Source of the DNA: Agathobacter sp.
GTDB taxonomy: Bacteria > Bacillota > Clostridia > Lachnospirales > Lachnospiraceae
Direction of reading: 5' to 3'
DNA length: 64,000 nt
Assembly (NCBI GenBank): GCA_017409825.1
Contig: JAFQRZ010000016.1
Location: 1 to 64,000 of the forward strand
Part shown: positions 1-12,200 of the stretch, piece by piece
How positions within the stretch are numbered: position 1 is the stretch's first letter
Layout: each line of letters starts with the position of its first letter
Notes under the pieces: generated by a model
Database searches by the model: none
Seen by the model: the letters and a program-made list of their open reading frames with translations, nothing else
Told to the model about the DNA's origin: nothing
Translations under genes and position numbers: made by a program

Positions 1-2
1 GT

Positions 3-213
3 TAAGAATTGAGTTTTTCTATAAACTACGAAACGAGGCATCTGTATATATAAAATTCAGACACGTTTGCACTCTTCGCCTGCTCGTTACGTTACTAAGT
101 TCGTATCAAGTTGACACTTGCTACTCACTAAGTAACGACGGCAGCTCGAAAGGTCTGATATTTATATATACAGATGCCTCGTTTCTTACTCTATGGATAT
201 TTCTCAATTCTTA
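3..213. repeat. Hairpin repeat element, copy 1
   Basis: A roughly 210 bp imperfect palindrome centred near 108. The ends 3-13 and 203-213 are an 11 bp perfect inverted repeat, and 31-54 pairs perfectly with 161-184 over 24 bp. The apical stem 91-100 pairs with 127-136 at 9 of 10 positions. There is no convincing ORF inside. The apex is clearly related, in reverse orientation, to the second element at 273-502. It could be a mobile intergenic hairpin repeat or a structured RNA; no function is known to me. Confidence 0.75.
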
Positions 214-272
214 TCTAAATGAGTTATTATCTATACGAAATAGGAGCTTTGTTTCTTTTTATCAAATAACAC

Positions 273-502
273 ATTTGGCGTCGCAAGTAGACTTACCCAA
301 AGTGTAAGAAAAAGAGAGTATCCACCTATCTCAGACGAAACCCTTAGGGAGCCGTCGCTACTTAATAAGCAGACCACTGTACTTGTGGGATGCGAATTTA
401 GTAGCGTAACGAGCTCACTAGGAGCGAAAGTCGTGTTTCGTTAGAGATAGATGGATACTCTCTTTTTCGTATTATTTAGATAACCTACTTGCGTCGGCAA
501 AT
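273..502. repeat. Hairpin repeat element, copy 2 (opposite orientation)
   Basis: A roughly 230 bp imperfect palindrome centred near 388. Segment 308-332 pairs with 444-468 (25 bp, one mismatch), 282-290 with 485-493, 335-341 with 435-441, and 357-366 with 396-405. Its reverse complement aligns with copy 1 through the apex and part of the shoulders (shared CGACGGC and GTCTGA). It lies just downstream of asnA (minus strand), so it could also act as that gene's terminator. The 214-272 stretch between the two copies shows only AT-rich sequence. Confidence 0.72.
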
Positions 503-530
503 TGATATTTGTGACGCCCAATTTCTTAGT

Positions 531-1541
531 TTACAATAACTTTATTCCATTTACTTCGCACTGTTCTACGATATCTGCTGGCCAGAGGGAGCTCTGCACC
601 TCTCCAATGTGTGCCTTACGAAGGAAGAACATACACATACGTGACTGTCCGATACCACCGCCGATGGTATATGGTAGCTCATCCTTTAAAACTGCCTTGT
701 GGAATGGGAGCTCTGCACGATCCATGCAGTTTGCTTTTTCCAGCTGCTCCATGAGTGCCTTGCGGTCTACACGAACACCCATAGAAGAAAGCTCCAAGGA
801 AATATCCAAAACCGGATAATACACGATAATATCCGCATTCATCGCCCAGTCATCATAGTCAGGCGCACGACCATCGTGAGGTTCCCCATTGCTAAGCTTA
901 TCCCCAATCTGCATCAGGCAGACTGCACCTTTTTCCTTTGCAATCAGATACTCTCTTTCCTTGCCGGTCTTATCTGGATACATATCCAAAAGTTCCTGCG
1001 ACGTAATAAAGAAAATCTCCTTTGGCAAAATCAAGTCTATGTAATCATACTGAATCGCCATAAACTGCTCGGTTTTACGCAAACATTTGTAAATCGTACG
1101 TACAGTTTCCTTCAAATATTCGAGTGTTCTCTCTTCCTTGGAGATTACTTTTTCCCAGTCCCACTGGTCAACGAAAATCGAATGAATATTGTCGGTATCC
1201 TCATCACGACGAATCGCATTCATGTCGGTATAAATCCCTTCGCCCAAGGTAAAACCATATTTTTTCAATGCATAGCGTTTCCATTTCGCAAGGGAATGCA
1301 CAACCTCGGCTGGTTTATCATCCTGTTCTTTGATTCCAAACGAAACCGGTCTTTCGTAACCATTTAAGTTATCATTCAACCCCGCCGTTGGGTCAACGAA
1401 CAAAGGGGCAGACACACGAGCCAAACGGAGCCTTTGTGCCAAAAGTCCCTGAAAGAAATCCTTTATCGTCTTTATCGCAATCTGTGTATCATGTAAATCC
1501 AGTTCAGATTCGTAATTTTGGGGTATTAATAAACGTTCCAT
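531..1541 (-). CDS. asnA: Aspartate--ammonia ligase
   Basis: 336 aa, the usual AsnA length. This cytoplasmic enzyme makes asparagine from aspartate, ammonia and ATP, and has a class II aminoacyl-tRNA synthetase-like fold. The N-terminal block with DPTAGLNDNLNGYERPVSF (about residues 51-69), the central QWDWEK segment and the C-terminal GGGIGQSRMCMFFL block are typical of the family. The gene is last on its strand before the hairpin repeats and has its own promoter in the 110 bp gap behind the MATE gene. No T-box leader is visible in that gap. Family assignment is secure. Confidence 0.95.
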   Translation of the reverse strand: MERLLIPQNYESELDLHDTQIAIKTIKDFFQGLLAQRLRLARVSAPLFVDPTAGLNDNLNGYERPVSFGIKEQDDKPAEVVHSLAKWKRYALKKYGFTLGEGIYTDMNAIRRDEDTDNIHSIFVDQWDWEKVISKEERTLEYLKETVRTIYKCLRKTEQFMAIQYDYIDLILPKEIFFITSQELLDMYPDKTGKEREYLIAKEKGAVCLMQIGDKLSNGEPHDGRAPDYDDWAMNADIIVYYPVLDISLELSSMGVRVDRKALMEQLEKANCMDRAELPFHKAVLKDELPYTIGGGIGQSRMCMFFLRKAHIGEVQSSLWPADIVEQCEVNGIKLL

Positions 1542-1572
1542 ACCTATTACCTCGTTATAAAAAGATATTCTT

Positions 1573-1600
1573 ATTATACATGACAGTTATAGTTTTTCAA
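1573..1600 (-). promoter_or_regulatory. Predicted sigma-A promoter of asnA
   Basis: On the minus strand there is a TTGAAA -35, a 16 nt spacer and a perfect TATAAT -10, ending about 30 nt upstream of the asnA start. Inferred from consensus only. Confidence 0.55.
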
Positions 1601-1651
1601 TTCTTTTTCATCTGTAAAACTATATACATTAATTATAGATAATATAACTGC

Positions 1652-3022
1652 CTACAATGGCTTTATAGTCTCTTCGTATACTTTTTTAAAGAATATTGCT
1701 GTCAAAATCATAGAAGTGCCTTCTGCAATCAAAAAAGCAAACCACACATAATTTACATTTCCTAACTGAGCCAGTAAAAATGCGGCTGGAAGAAGCACCA
1801 CAAGCTGACGACAGATAGAATTTATCATACTATACACAGCCCTTCCTACTGCCTGAAATACTGAACCTGTCACAATACAAAATGCTGCGATTGGAAAATG
1901 CAAGCCAATAATGCGAAGGGCAGGTACACCCATTCCAAGCATGTGTTCAGAAGCTCCAAAAAGTAAAAACAGTTGCTCTGGAATCAATTCGAACAAAATG
2001 ACACCTACAGACATAATGGCGATTGCTGTGCCTAATGCCAATTTATAAGTCTGCATCATACGTTCTTTGTAATGTGCACCAAAATTGAATGCAATGATTG
2101 GCACCATGCCATTATTCATACCAAACACCGGCATAAAAATAAATCCTTGTAATTTAAAATACACTCCAAACACCGCTGTCGCAGTAGTAGAAAATACAAT
2201 CAATATCTTGTTTAAGCAAAATACCATTACCGAGCCAATCGATTGCATAATAATGGATGGCACCCCGATTTTGTATATCTGTTTGATAATATCTATCGAA
2301 GGGCGAAATCCTAGCATTTTTACCGTTACGTCTTTATTCTGGTAAACATTCATCAGCCATGCCGTAATTCCTGCCACGCCTTGCCCAATTACAGTAGCTA
2401 GCGCTGCCCCTCGCACACCCATAGCAGGAAGTCCGAGTAGACCAAAAATCAAAATTGGATCTAAAATTAAGTTTACTACAGCGCCTAATGTCTGCGTAAT
2501 CATTGTATGCATCGTACGTCCTGTTGCCTGTAAAATGCGTTCATAGGCAAACTGTGCATAAATACCAATGGAGCAGCAACAAACAATCGTCAGATACTCA
2601 ACTCCATAGGCAACAATCTCTGCATCTTTGGTCTGTGCATGAAAAAATGGCGTTACCACAAACAAACCCACACATAAAAATACCAAATAACTTACAAATG
2701 CAAGGAAAATTCCATTTCTTGCCACTTCATTTGCCTTTTCATAATTTTTTTCGCCTAACGAACGTGACAAAAGTGCATTGATACCCACTCCTGTTCCTGC
2801 ACCAATCGCAATCATAAGCATCTGAATTGGGTTAGCCAAAGATACTGCGGTAAGTGCATTCTCACTAATCTGAGCTACGAATATACTATCCACCACATTA
2901 TAAAGAGCCTGTACCAGCATGGATATCATCATTGGAATTGACATGCTAAACAACAATTTGTTGATTGGCATAATTCCCATTTTATTTTCTTCACGTACTT
3001 CTCTTGTCGCTGTTTCTGACAT
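1652..3022 (-). CDS. MATE family multidrug efflux transporter
   Basis: 456 aa, about 12 hydrophobic segments, the normal MATE size. It is predicted to be an inner-membrane Na+ or H+ coupled antiporter exporting drugs or metabolites. The N-terminal block MPINKLLFSMSIPMMISMLV and the following NVVDSIFVAQISENALTAVS are typical of the family, and a second half-repeat starts near residue 240. It lies 17 nt downstream of hemW on the same strand, so the two are probably cotranscribed. The substrate cannot be read from sequence. Confidence 0.9.
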   Translation of the reverse strand: MSETATREVREENKMGIMPINKLLFSMSIPMMISMLVQALYNVVDSIFVAQISENALTAVSLANPIQMLMIAIGAGTGVGINALLSRSLGEKNYEKANEVARNGIFLAFVSYLVFLCVGLFVVTPFFHAQTKDAEIVAYGVEYLTIVCCCSIGIYAQFAYERILQATGRTMHTMITQTLGAVVNLILDPILIFGLLGLPAMGVRGAALATVIGQGVAGITAWLMNVYQNKDVTVKMLGFRPSIDIIKQIYKIGVPSIIMQSIGSVMVFCLNKILIVFSTTATAVFGVYFKLQGFIFMPVFGMNNGMVPIIAFNFGAHYKERMMQTYKLALGTAIAIMSVGVILFELIPEQLFLLFGASEHMLGMGVPALRIIGLHFPIAAFCIVTGSVFQAVGRAVYSMINSICRQLVVLLPAAFLLAQLGNVNYVWFAFLIAEGTSMILTAIFFKKVYEETIKPL

Positions 3023-3039
3023 AATAACGCCTCCTTCTT

Positions 3040-4188
3040 TTATAAAAGAAACTGTGCCAATGCATAATTCGATAAATCCTGTCCTTTTTCCGTAAGTGCA
3101 ATTCGGCCTGCACTCATTTCTAGCAGCTCTTCTGCCTTCAAATGCTCCAACGCATCCCTGTAGATTCCTTCTATCGGAACTCCAAATTCCGCCTGAAACT
3201 GCTGGCGGGTCACACCACGTTGCATACGAAGCCCTAAAAACATAAACTCTTCCATCTGGGCTTTTCGAGAAACTGGAACTTCCTCTACACGCAGTTCACC
3301 CTCAAGATAAGCATCCAAATCTGAAGTATTACTATATCTCACATTCTCAATAAGCGATGCTGCACCCAGTCCTAAGCCCAAATAATTCTCCCTAGTCCAA
3401 TACCCGATATTGTGTTCACATTCAAACCCCGGCTGTGCAAAATTAGAGATTTCATACTGCTCATAGCCTGCATTCGCCAGATACTGCTGCGTCAGCTTGG
3501 TGATGCGATACACTTCATCTTCGGTAGGCAAAACCTCCGTCTGCATCCCTGCTTCCTGCTTCACCACATCAAATTTATATGCTTCATAAAAAGGTGTCCC
3601 TTTTTCAATAATCAAAGAATAAGAGGAAATATGATTTGGCTTCAACCGTACTACCTTCTGCAAGGTATGCAAAAACTTCTCTGCTGTCTGATACGGAATC
3701 CCACTAATCAAATCCACATTGATATTGGCAAAGCCTGCATTTCTAGCCATTTCATACGTCTTTAAAAACTTATCAAACGTATGAATACGCCCAAGAATCT
3801 GTAATTCTTCATCATCTGCGGACTGAAGCCCGATACTCAGACGATTCACGCCTGCTCTGCGATACTTCTCTAGCTTCGCAGCCGTTACCGTTCCCGGATT
3901 ACACTCCATCGTAATTTCTGCATCAGCAGAAACGTTGAAATATGTATAAATGGTATCCAGAATCTCCACCATTTTATCTTCATTCAGCCAAGTCGGAGTC
4001 CCACCACCCACAAAAATGGTCGTTACAAAATAATCCTTCATCTGCGGACCATAGCATTCGATTTCACGAATCAAAGCATCTGCATACGCAAGCTGTGTTT
4101 TCTCATCACAAGAAAAGGACAGAAAATCACAGTATGCACATTTCTTGAAACAAAATGGAATATGCACATAAAGTTCTAAATTTTTCAT
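3040..4188 (-). CDS. hemW: Radical SAM heme chaperone HemW (CPO-like)
   Basis: 382 aa. A radical SAM protein with the cluster motif C13-xxx-C17-xx-C20 (CFKKCAYC), followed by the GGGTPTWL motif and a C-terminal HemW winged-helix-like region. This family is often mis-named coproporphyrinogen III oxidase (HemN); the compact length and CAYCDF motif favour HemW, a heme-binding chaperone. It sits directly after lepA, the classical lepA-hemW gene order of Firmicutes. A hairpin with T-runs lies between the two genes, so read-through or a separate promoter would be needed. Confidence 0.87.
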   Translation of the reverse strand: MKNLELYVHIPFCFKKCAYCDFLSFSCDEKTQLAYADALIREIECYGPQMKDYFVTTIFVGGGTPTWLNEDKMVEILDTIYTYFNVSADAEITMECNPGTVTAAKLEKYRRAGVNRLSIGLQSADDEELQILGRIHTFDKFLKTYEMARNAGFANINVDLISGIPYQTAEKFLHTLQKVVRLKPNHISSYSLIIEKGTPFYEAYKFDVVKQEAGMQTEVLPTEDEVYRITKLTQQYLANAGYEQYEISNFAQPGFECEHNIGYWTRENYLGLGLGAASLIENVRYSNTSDLDAYLEGELRVEEVPVSRKAQMEEFMFLGLRMQRGVTRQQFQAEFGVPIEGIYRDALEHLKAEELLEMSAGRIALTEKGQDLSNYALAQFLL

Positions 4189-4220
4189 TTCAGTTTCCTC
4201 TCCTTTCTTGGTATACGCTC

Positions 4221-4245
4221 AAAAAAGGCCCATCGGACCTTTTTT
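4221..4245. terminator. Bidirectional terminator-like hairpin between lepA and hemW
   Basis: A GC core (GGCC/GGACC around a CATC loop) is flanked by A6 and T6 runs, so on either strand the stem is followed by a U-tract. It lies 9 nt after the lepA stop on the minus strand. Confidence 0.7.
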
Positions 4246-4253
4246 GCACAAAA

Positions 4254-6065
4254 TTAATCTTCATCTAATTTCAAAACGCTCATAAATGCTTCCTGTGGAA
4301 TCTCTACATTGCCCACCTGACGCATACGTTTCTTACCTTCCTTCTGTTTCTCCAGAAGCTTACGTTTACGAGAAATGTCACCACCGTAACATTTCGCAAG
4401 TACGTCTTTTCGCATCGCTTTCACCGTTTCACGTGCGATAATCTTTCCGCCAACTGCTGCCTGAATCGGAATTTCAAACAAGTGTCTTGGAATCTCTTCT
4501 TTCAAACGTTCGCACATACGGCGGCCACGTTCGTACGCATTGTCCTTAAATACGATAAAGGATAATGCATCCATCATTTCGTGGTTGATGAGGATATCCA
4601 GTTTCACAAGTTCGGAACGCTGGTAGCCTTTCAGCTCATAGTCAAAGGACGCATAACCACGGGAACGTGATTTCAACGCATCAAAGAAGTCATAAATGAT
4701 TTCGTTGAGAGGCAACTCGTATTTGAGAAGTGCACGCGTTTCCTCAATATATTCCATTCCAATGTAGATACCACGACGTTCCTGGCAAAGTGTCATGATA
4801 GAACCTACATAATCCTTCGTCACCATGATTTCTGCACTAACATAAGGCTCTTCCATATAATCGATTTCCGATGGATCTGGAAGGTTCGATGGATTCGTTA
4901 AGTCTATCATCTCTCCATTGGTCTTATATACTTTATAAATAACACCCGGTGCTGTCGTTACCAAATCAAGGTCAAATTCTCGTTCAAGACGTTCCTGAAT
5001 GATTTCCAAATGAAGCAGTCCAAGGAATCCACAACGAAAACCAAAACCAAGTGCCAACGAGGTTTCTGGTTCAAAATGCAACGAAGCATCGTTAATCTGC
5101 AATTTTTCCAAAGCATCTCTTAAATCTGGATATCTCGCACTGTCTGCTGGATAAATACCACAGTAAACCATAGGATTTACTTTCTTGTAACCAGGAAGTG
5201 CTTCTGCACATGGACGGCTAGAGTTTGTAACTGTATCACCGACACGGGTATCTGCTACGTTCTTGATACTTGCGGTAAAATAACCTACCATACCTGCAGA
5301 AAGCTCGTCACATGGGATAAACTGACCTGCACCGAAATACCCTACTTCAACAACCTGCGCAGACGCACCTGTCGCCATCATTTTGATTGGGTCGCCAACC
5401 TTAATCGTACCTTCTTTGATACGACAGAATACCATAACACCCTTATACTGGTCATAAAGTGCATCGAAAATAAGAGCCTGAAGCGGTGCACTGGCATCTC
5501 CCTTTGGTGCTGGAATCTTCGCAACGATTTCTTCCAATACATCCTCGATATTAAGACCTGTCTTAGCTGAAATACGTGGGGCATCCATCGCCTCGATGCC
5601 GATGACATCCTCGATTTCCTGTGCAACTTCATCCGGACGAGCCGAAGGAAGATCAACCTTATTGATTACAGGGAATACATCGAGGTCGTGGTCTAAGGCA
5701 AGGTATACGTTTGCCAAAGTCTGTGCCTCTACGCCCTGTGCTGCATCTACGACAAGAATCGCTCCATCACAAGCCGCCAAACTACGGGAAACCTCATAGT
5801 TAAAGTCTACGTGTCCTGGAGTATCAATTAAGTTAAAAATATATTCTTCGCCATCCTTCGCTTTGTAAATAATACGAACCGCCTGCGATTTAATGGTAAT
5901 TCCTCTCTCTCGCTCTAAGTCCATATTATCCAAAACCTGCGCCTGCATCTCACGCTCGGTCAGTGTACCTGTCTTTTCGATGATACGGTCTGCCAGAGTG
6001 GATTTGCCATGGTCGATATGGGCGATAATACAAAAATTTCGAATTTTATCTTGATTTACTGACAT
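4254..6065 (-). CDS. lepA: Elongation factor 4 (LepA)
   Basis: 603 aa, full length. A translational GTPase that back-translocates or remodels stalled ribosomes. G1 AHIDHGKST at residues 15-23, the switch I region [10 protein letters not shown]3 DTPGH at 81-85 and G4 NKVD at 135-138 are all intact. The EF4-specific C-terminal domain is present ([20 protein letters not shown]). A strong promoter is visible upstream and hemW follows. Assignment is secure. Confidence 0.97.
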   Translation of the reverse strand: MSVNQDKIRNFCIIAHIDHGKSTLADRIIEKTGTLTEREMQAQVLDNMDLERERGITIKSQAVRIIYKAKDGEEYIFNLIDTPGHVDFNYEVSRSLAACDGAILVVDAAQGVEAQTLANVYLALDHDLDVFPVINKVDLPSARPDEVAQEIEDVIGIEAMDAPRISAKTGLNIEDVLEEIVAKIPAPKGDASAPLQALIFDALYDQYKGVMVFCRIKEGTIKVGDPIKMMATGASAQVVEVGYFGAGQFIPCDELSAGMVGYFTASIKNVADTRVGDTVTNSSRPCAEALPGYKKVNPMVYCGIYPADSARYPDLRDALEKLQINDASLHFEPETSLALGFGFRCGFLGLLHLEIIQERLEREFDLDLVTTAPGVIYKVYKTNGEMIDLTNPSNLPDPSEIDYMEEPYVSAEIMVTKDYVGSIMTLCQERRGIYIGMEYIEETRALLKYELPLNEIIYDFFDALKSRSRGYASFDYELKGYQRSELVKLDILINHEMMDALSFIVFKDNAYERGRRMCERLKEEIPRHLFEIPIQAAVGGKIIARETVKAMRKDVLAKCYGGDISRKRKLLEKQKEGKKRMRQVGNVEIPQEAFMSVLKLDED

Positions 6066-6140
6066 CGTTTGTCCTCTTTCTTATCTCTATCAATCATACT
6101 CTTCAACTTTTACCCCTGCACGAGGGCACAGTCCCAAGCT

Positions 6141-6169
6141 ATTATATCTGTTTCTAGATGGTTTATCAA
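6141..6169 (-). promoter_or_regulatory. Predicted sigma-A promoter of lepA
   Basis: TTGATA, 17 nt spacer, TATAAT on the minus strand, about 75 nt upstream of the lepA start. Confidence 0.65.
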
Positions 6170-6189
6170 GATTTTTTCATCACTAGTAC

Positions 6190-6218
6190 AAAAAAAGACG
6201 CCACCCGAAGGTGGCGCC
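6190..6218 (-). terminator. UUCG-loop terminator after the giant protein genes
   Basis: On the minus strand a 9 bp GC-rich stem closes a UUCG tetraloop (6206-6209) and is followed by seven U residues. It shares an 18 bp core (6199-6216) with the terminator at 21298-21319. Confidence 0.88.
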
Positions 6219-6233
6219 TCTCATCTGCTTTGT

Positions 6234-9200
6234 TTATTTCTTATTTCTCTTTTTATAGTAGTACACTACCACCGCAGTAATAATTAGAATAACAAGGATA
6301 ATCCAAAGCCAACTAAAATCATCTGCTTTTTCACCTGTGCCTAATACAATGCCAGATACCTCGATATCAAGAGAACGTCCTTCTTCCCCAAAGAACTTGG
6401 TCACCTCTTCTGCTGGTATTCTTACCAGAATCTGATTATCTTTTATGGTTATGTACTTTTTATTTATTACAACTCCGTTTAAGGTAATCTCTACATCATC
6501 TGCGTTGTAGCCCTCGTCAAGAGTTATCGTAAAACTAAAATCTTCACCATAAAGAATTTCATCATAAAGCAATGTTATAGTATAACCTAACATATTATCA
6601 GGAAGCTGAATCGAATAACGGTTTGGTGTATAAATTGCTGTTACGGTAACATCCTCCGTCACATCTCTTACTGCACTCTTATCCCACTTTGGCTCTGTGT
6701 CCGTATATCCTATCTTTTCTGGAATTTCAGGGAAATCCTTGCCTTCCACAGTGTCCATATAACCTACTTCCATTGTTTTTACAACCTTATCATCAATTAC
6801 AAAGGTAATCGTATATACATCTGGAGTGTAGATTGCATGGACTGTCATATCCTTGCGAATATTTCTAAAGTCGGTCACACTCCACACTGGTTTGGTCTGC
6901 ATGTGACCAATCTTTTCTGGAATTTCAGGAATATCGGTAAGGGTTCCGCCATGTTCTACAACTCTTGTTGCAACTACTTTATTGTTTGCGATAAACGTAA
7001 TCAAATGTGTTTCGACCTGTTCATCTCCACTTTTTGTTACGGCGGTATAGTTTCTTACAAGCGTCAATGTTCCATCCGCATTTACAGTTACTTTCCAGCC
7101 TTCTGCTTTCACGTTTTCTGCAAAAGTATGGTTCGAATCTGCTACAAGTGTAATCGTTGCTATATATTCCTCGCCTGCAACAAATTTATCTTTGAAAGCT
7201 TTACCATTATAGGTCCACTTAATCTCTGCTGTATTACAACCAGAAATATTAACCTTTTCTTGTGGTGTTTTGCCTTCCACTGGTGCTGTAACAGAAGGAG
7301 TTATCTTATCAATCGTAGCCTTTGCAATGGTAAAATCTACAACTTTAACTCCTAGATAACCACTATCTGCAATTGCTTCGATGACAACGTTCGCGGTTCC
7401 TGCTGCGATATTATTTGCATAAGAAACTGTATAATCTCTACCTTCTTTCAACAATAGTCCATTTAATACAACACTTTCTACTGGAGGTTCTTTTGCCGTT
7501 TCATCATATACATAACCTCCTTCAGGAATCGTTATGGTTACTGTGGCATCTTCCATACTTGCACCAACGATACGAGCCGCTACCTCATATTCGTTTAATG
7601 TTGCACGAACCATACCTACAGTATCTGTACTTCCATTAAACACACCATCTGTATCTACTTCTGCATCACCTTCGTAAACAGTGAGCTGATAATCCACCAT
7701 CGCAGCTGCCATACTCATATTATTCAGACGAATAATTTGGTCATCTACCTTGATTGCCATTTCCAGTTGAACATCCTCACCATTTGCAAGAATTGTCTTC
7801 GCTTCTTGACCATCTGCCAAAAGTACTGCTTCTGCATCTTCACTACCTACTAATGCATTCACCATGTATAAATTTACTTTTCTACTCTGATTTCCTACAG
7901 CATCTACTGCAAACAACTGAACATTCTGCTGATACAAGCCCATATTCATTGGAACCGTCAATACAAATCTGCCATTTTCATCCGTATTAGCTGTAACAGA
8001 TTGTGTCGCGGCTCTTCCTAAGGTAGTATCTCCTTTTACCATAGCAGTAATCTTAGAACCTGCTTCACTCAATCCTGTAATAATGAGACTATCTCCACGG
8101 AAAAATCCATCCACTGGAGAAGAAATCATGATACGTGGTTCCTTTACATCTACTGCAAACTGGTATTTCTCACCGAAGCTGTCTCCGTTTGCGTTTTCAC
8201 CTACAACAGAGAGCACATATACACCATTTGCTAAGTCAGAAAAGCTAATATCGCCACCCTTCCATTCTTTCTTTTCGCCATCGTTTAAGGTATAGCTTCC
8301 ATTTTTTACGGTATCAACACCCGAAATATGTACCGTTACATCTTCTGTTCCTATGGTATCTACTAAAACACCTGCTGTTTCGATTGCAACAGAACCTGTA
8401 ATCTCAAACTTAGGCTCTGCCTTCTTCGATTCTACCATAGTGATTATCGTACTCTGCTTCTCTTCGGAAAGAAGAATACTGTCATCTGTCAGCTTTTTGT
8501 AGGTAGATACACCTACTACATATCGCTTGCCTGCTTCCAGTCCAACGATTTGCGTTTTGTCTGTTGGCTGACCATCCTCATCCATGATTGGAACCTCATA
8601 CTGTCCACCCACGGTATGAACACGATTATTTTTAGACAACATCAAATCTTTATAAATCGTAGCTTCTTTCTCAAACAAAGACGTCTGTTCATAAATCGTG
8701 ACATAATATCCATCAAAGTCACCACTTGCAGTAGGTGTTACGTCGATGGTATAGTCACCTCCAAGCGTTACTTCTACCTGCGTAGGTGCCGCTGGCTGAT
8801 TTGGATTGGTATAAGTAATCTCTGTCTCAACGATTGGATTTGCCACTTCCGTTCCAGTTTCATCTTTCACTACACCTACCGCCTGGATGGTATAATCACC
8901 ACTTGGTAAATTTGAAGGATAACGCAAGTCAATATTTGAAATCACAGTCTGTTCCGGATCCGTTGGCAATGTAGTGACAGGTACTTCTGCCAAAAGCCAT
9001 GCATCCTTATTTGCATCTACCGCATAAACCTTCAACTGACTCATTTCTCCCAGTTTTTCACCAGTAATCGTTGCAGTCTGTTTATCATCGGAAACAGTAA
9101 TCGTATTCAAATCTGCCATACGGCTCAAGCCATATAACGTAATCTCCGACGCTTTTGGTGTTTCAATCGTAATCGGAACATTAAACTGCTCTGCTTCTGT

Positions 9201-12200
9201 CACAGAAATTGCAACACTAACCATCTTGTTTTCTGCATCATAGTTATAAATTGCATTGGCGTCTTCATTTGCAGAAGCATCTGCTTTCTGATTTGCATCA
9301 AGCCACTCCAATTTATATTCTTTCTCTACACTCGACTCTTCATAAAGGACTTTAATCTGATTCTTATAAACTTGTGCAGCTATGCTATTTTCTACTGGGA
9401 AAGTAAGATGAATCATTGCATCCTCTCCCGCATTACCATCTAATGTAAAGGTATGTGTGCACATATCTTTTGAAGAAGTAATAATGGTTTCTTCTACATC
9501 TACTGCACGGCTTCTACCCAACAGTCTCATATTCGTCGCAGCCATATATAGGGTACGTCCCGTATCTGCATCTCGACGTAATGCAAAAGGTGTTGGCATC
9601 GTTGCTTCTGGAACGTCATATTTACCAAAAGCAAAATCTACATCTCCACCCCAGTAATATACAACGCCTGCATCTAATTTAATTACATGAATCGCTCCAA
9701 AGATTTTCTGATAATCCACACCAAACTCTGCCGCAGCTATTTCGATTCCCCCAATAATTGGATACTTCTGTGGAATTTCAACACTTGCTGTTGCATACGC
9801 CTGCCAAAACCATTCGTCCTCACCATCGTATGGAATCTGTTGTAAAATAATCGACCCTTCTCCATTAATCACATCTAAGATACTCAGCTTCATACCAAGT
9901 CCTAGATCTAAACGTGGATACCAATATACCTTTCCTCCGATGGACTCCATAATTTCTATTTCTGCAACACTAATATTTTTTAGATATCCACTAATACCTC
10001 TAGCTGACAAACTCAAATCGGCTCGTGCAGAAAGCACTTCAAATATTGCAAACTCTCCACTGAGCATCAAAGTAAGTGGCGGAATTGTGCTGGAAACAAA
10101 GAATGTTTCATACATCTTGTCAATTCCTGCACCTGCACCTCGAACCCAGAAAATCCCCATAGGATCCAATGGAATACCTGGAACAAAGCCACCTACAAAG
10201 AAACGAATTTTATCTGGAACAGGAATACCATTCTTACTGTAGCAGGCAAATTCTGCCTCCATGTTCATGGTCAGGAAATCAGCCTTACCATTAATTCCAA
10301 CGCCCCATTCCTCATTCATTACTTTAAGATATAAGGTACCTTCAATTTTTGGCATACCGTCGGTATAAGATGGCAAACCTACTTCAATTGAAGTATTGAG
10401 TCCGACAAAACCTCCACCAAATAAAATATCTTTAATCTTAAGGTTTAATCCACCGCCATCTGCTTTTCCCCAATTTTCCAAATCCTTTTTATGCGTAGCT
10501 TCTACTTCACGAAGCTGATCCGCTGTATAATTGCTCTTTGCAATCTTTAATTGAACCTGGTCTAACGCAGAAGTCTGCACTGTACCATAGTCAAAGTTAT
10601 TTGGAACCAAAAAGTCTGGTGAAAGCTCCGCCCCAAAAGATACTACATATTTGTCTGGTTCCCCACCAGCTTCTGTAGCCATAATAGCAAACTGCGCATA
10701 ACGAAGTTCCATAATCATACCTGCAATAGTCTGTGCAGTACTTGCTGCACCTGGCCATGTCAAGTAAAGCATATTGGTATTCGCTGTCTGATCTTCTACG
10801 AAAGTAGATAACTCCCCATTGTATTTATAAACAGGGAATTTTACCAATTCACCTTCTTCAAAAGAACTAATCGCACATACACCATCCCAAACTAAGGTAT
10901 TAGCACCTGTTGTATATACCTTTCCATCAATGTCTGTATTGATGCATGTCTGATTTCCATTTTCATCATACTCAATACTTACGGTAAGGCGACCTTCGGT
11001 TACATCGAGACATTCGTTCAATGAAATCGCGTCTCCGCCTTTAATCGCAACTGCTTCTGCTCCAATTAATTTGTTATTGTCATCGTATTTTAATGTAAAA
11101 TCACCTCTTAATACCAATAACACATCTTTTCTAGCTTTCCCGCCTGTTGCTTTTTCGTACTCTTCTTCCCCGCGATAGACATTCAAATCATAATGACAAG
11201 GTGATGCAATGGTGCCATCCCCTGTTGTGCTAATAGTAAGCACGCCAAAGCTACCACCTTTGTACATCTCTTTATCACTAACTACAAAACGTAATGCATC
11301 CGTCGTGATATCCATAATGCCGGTATCCACCCAGTCAATAATCACATTCCATGTACCCGGACTTAGATACTGATCCAAAACTAAATCCGCCGTATTATCT
11401 TCTGTATTGATAATAACATTGGAAGATGGTACGACCACATCTGCTGCACCATTCGCTGGACGAAGTACAACGCGATAACTATCCGTATTACGAAGCAAGC
11501 CAAAGTTCTTACCTGTTAAATACAAATGACGGGTACCGTTTACATAAATCACTTCTGGATTGGTGCTAAGGAAACTTACACTCTCGCCTTCCACACTCGG
11601 ACATAATATATAGCTGTCGCGAGAAACCAGTTTATCTTCTTCCAAAAGGGTAATCTGATTATTATTTACCTGTTTGCTTATATCAAATACCTGCACCTTT
11701 ATCTTACGGTAATCCGAAACATCCATCGGCTCTGCCAGATAATTTAAAGTAACATCTCGTACTTCTCCTGGCTGCAAGTTACGAATCACGATATAATATG
11801 GATCTCCATTTACCGATGTCGTATTTTGAGAACCAGTGGTGTCAAAGGAAACCATCTTTTCTGGTGTACTGAATGTAACTGCAATGTAGTCAAGTGCTTT
11901 GTCCGAAGTATTCTGCACCTTCGTCGTCAAAGTAAAGTTACCTGGCGCATCTCCGTTTAAATCTACATATCCTGTTTCTGTTTCATTCAAAATCATATCT
12001 GCAGGACCTGCAAAATTCAATGCTACACTGGTATCTCCAGCCTCAGCATTGGAATACACACCATAGTACACACCAATCGCCTGTGTACTATCTTCTCCAG
12101 CCTCAGCAGAACCCATATCATAATACAAAGCGGTAGCACTATCTGCTGTCATATACTTTTCATTATATGGATTTGTAAAGTTAAGGCTTTGGGTATAATC

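Noticed and set aside
3-502. Insertion sequence
   Set aside because: No transposase or substantial ORF; only hairpin repeats are supported.
699-1367. 222-codon plus-strand ORF opposite asnA
   Set aside because: A shadow of asnA, lacking a ribosome binding site and with low-complexity composition.
6234-6330. LPXTG sorting signal on the anchored giant
   Set aside because: No LPXTG-like motif before the C-terminal helix; it is read as a plain membrane anchor.
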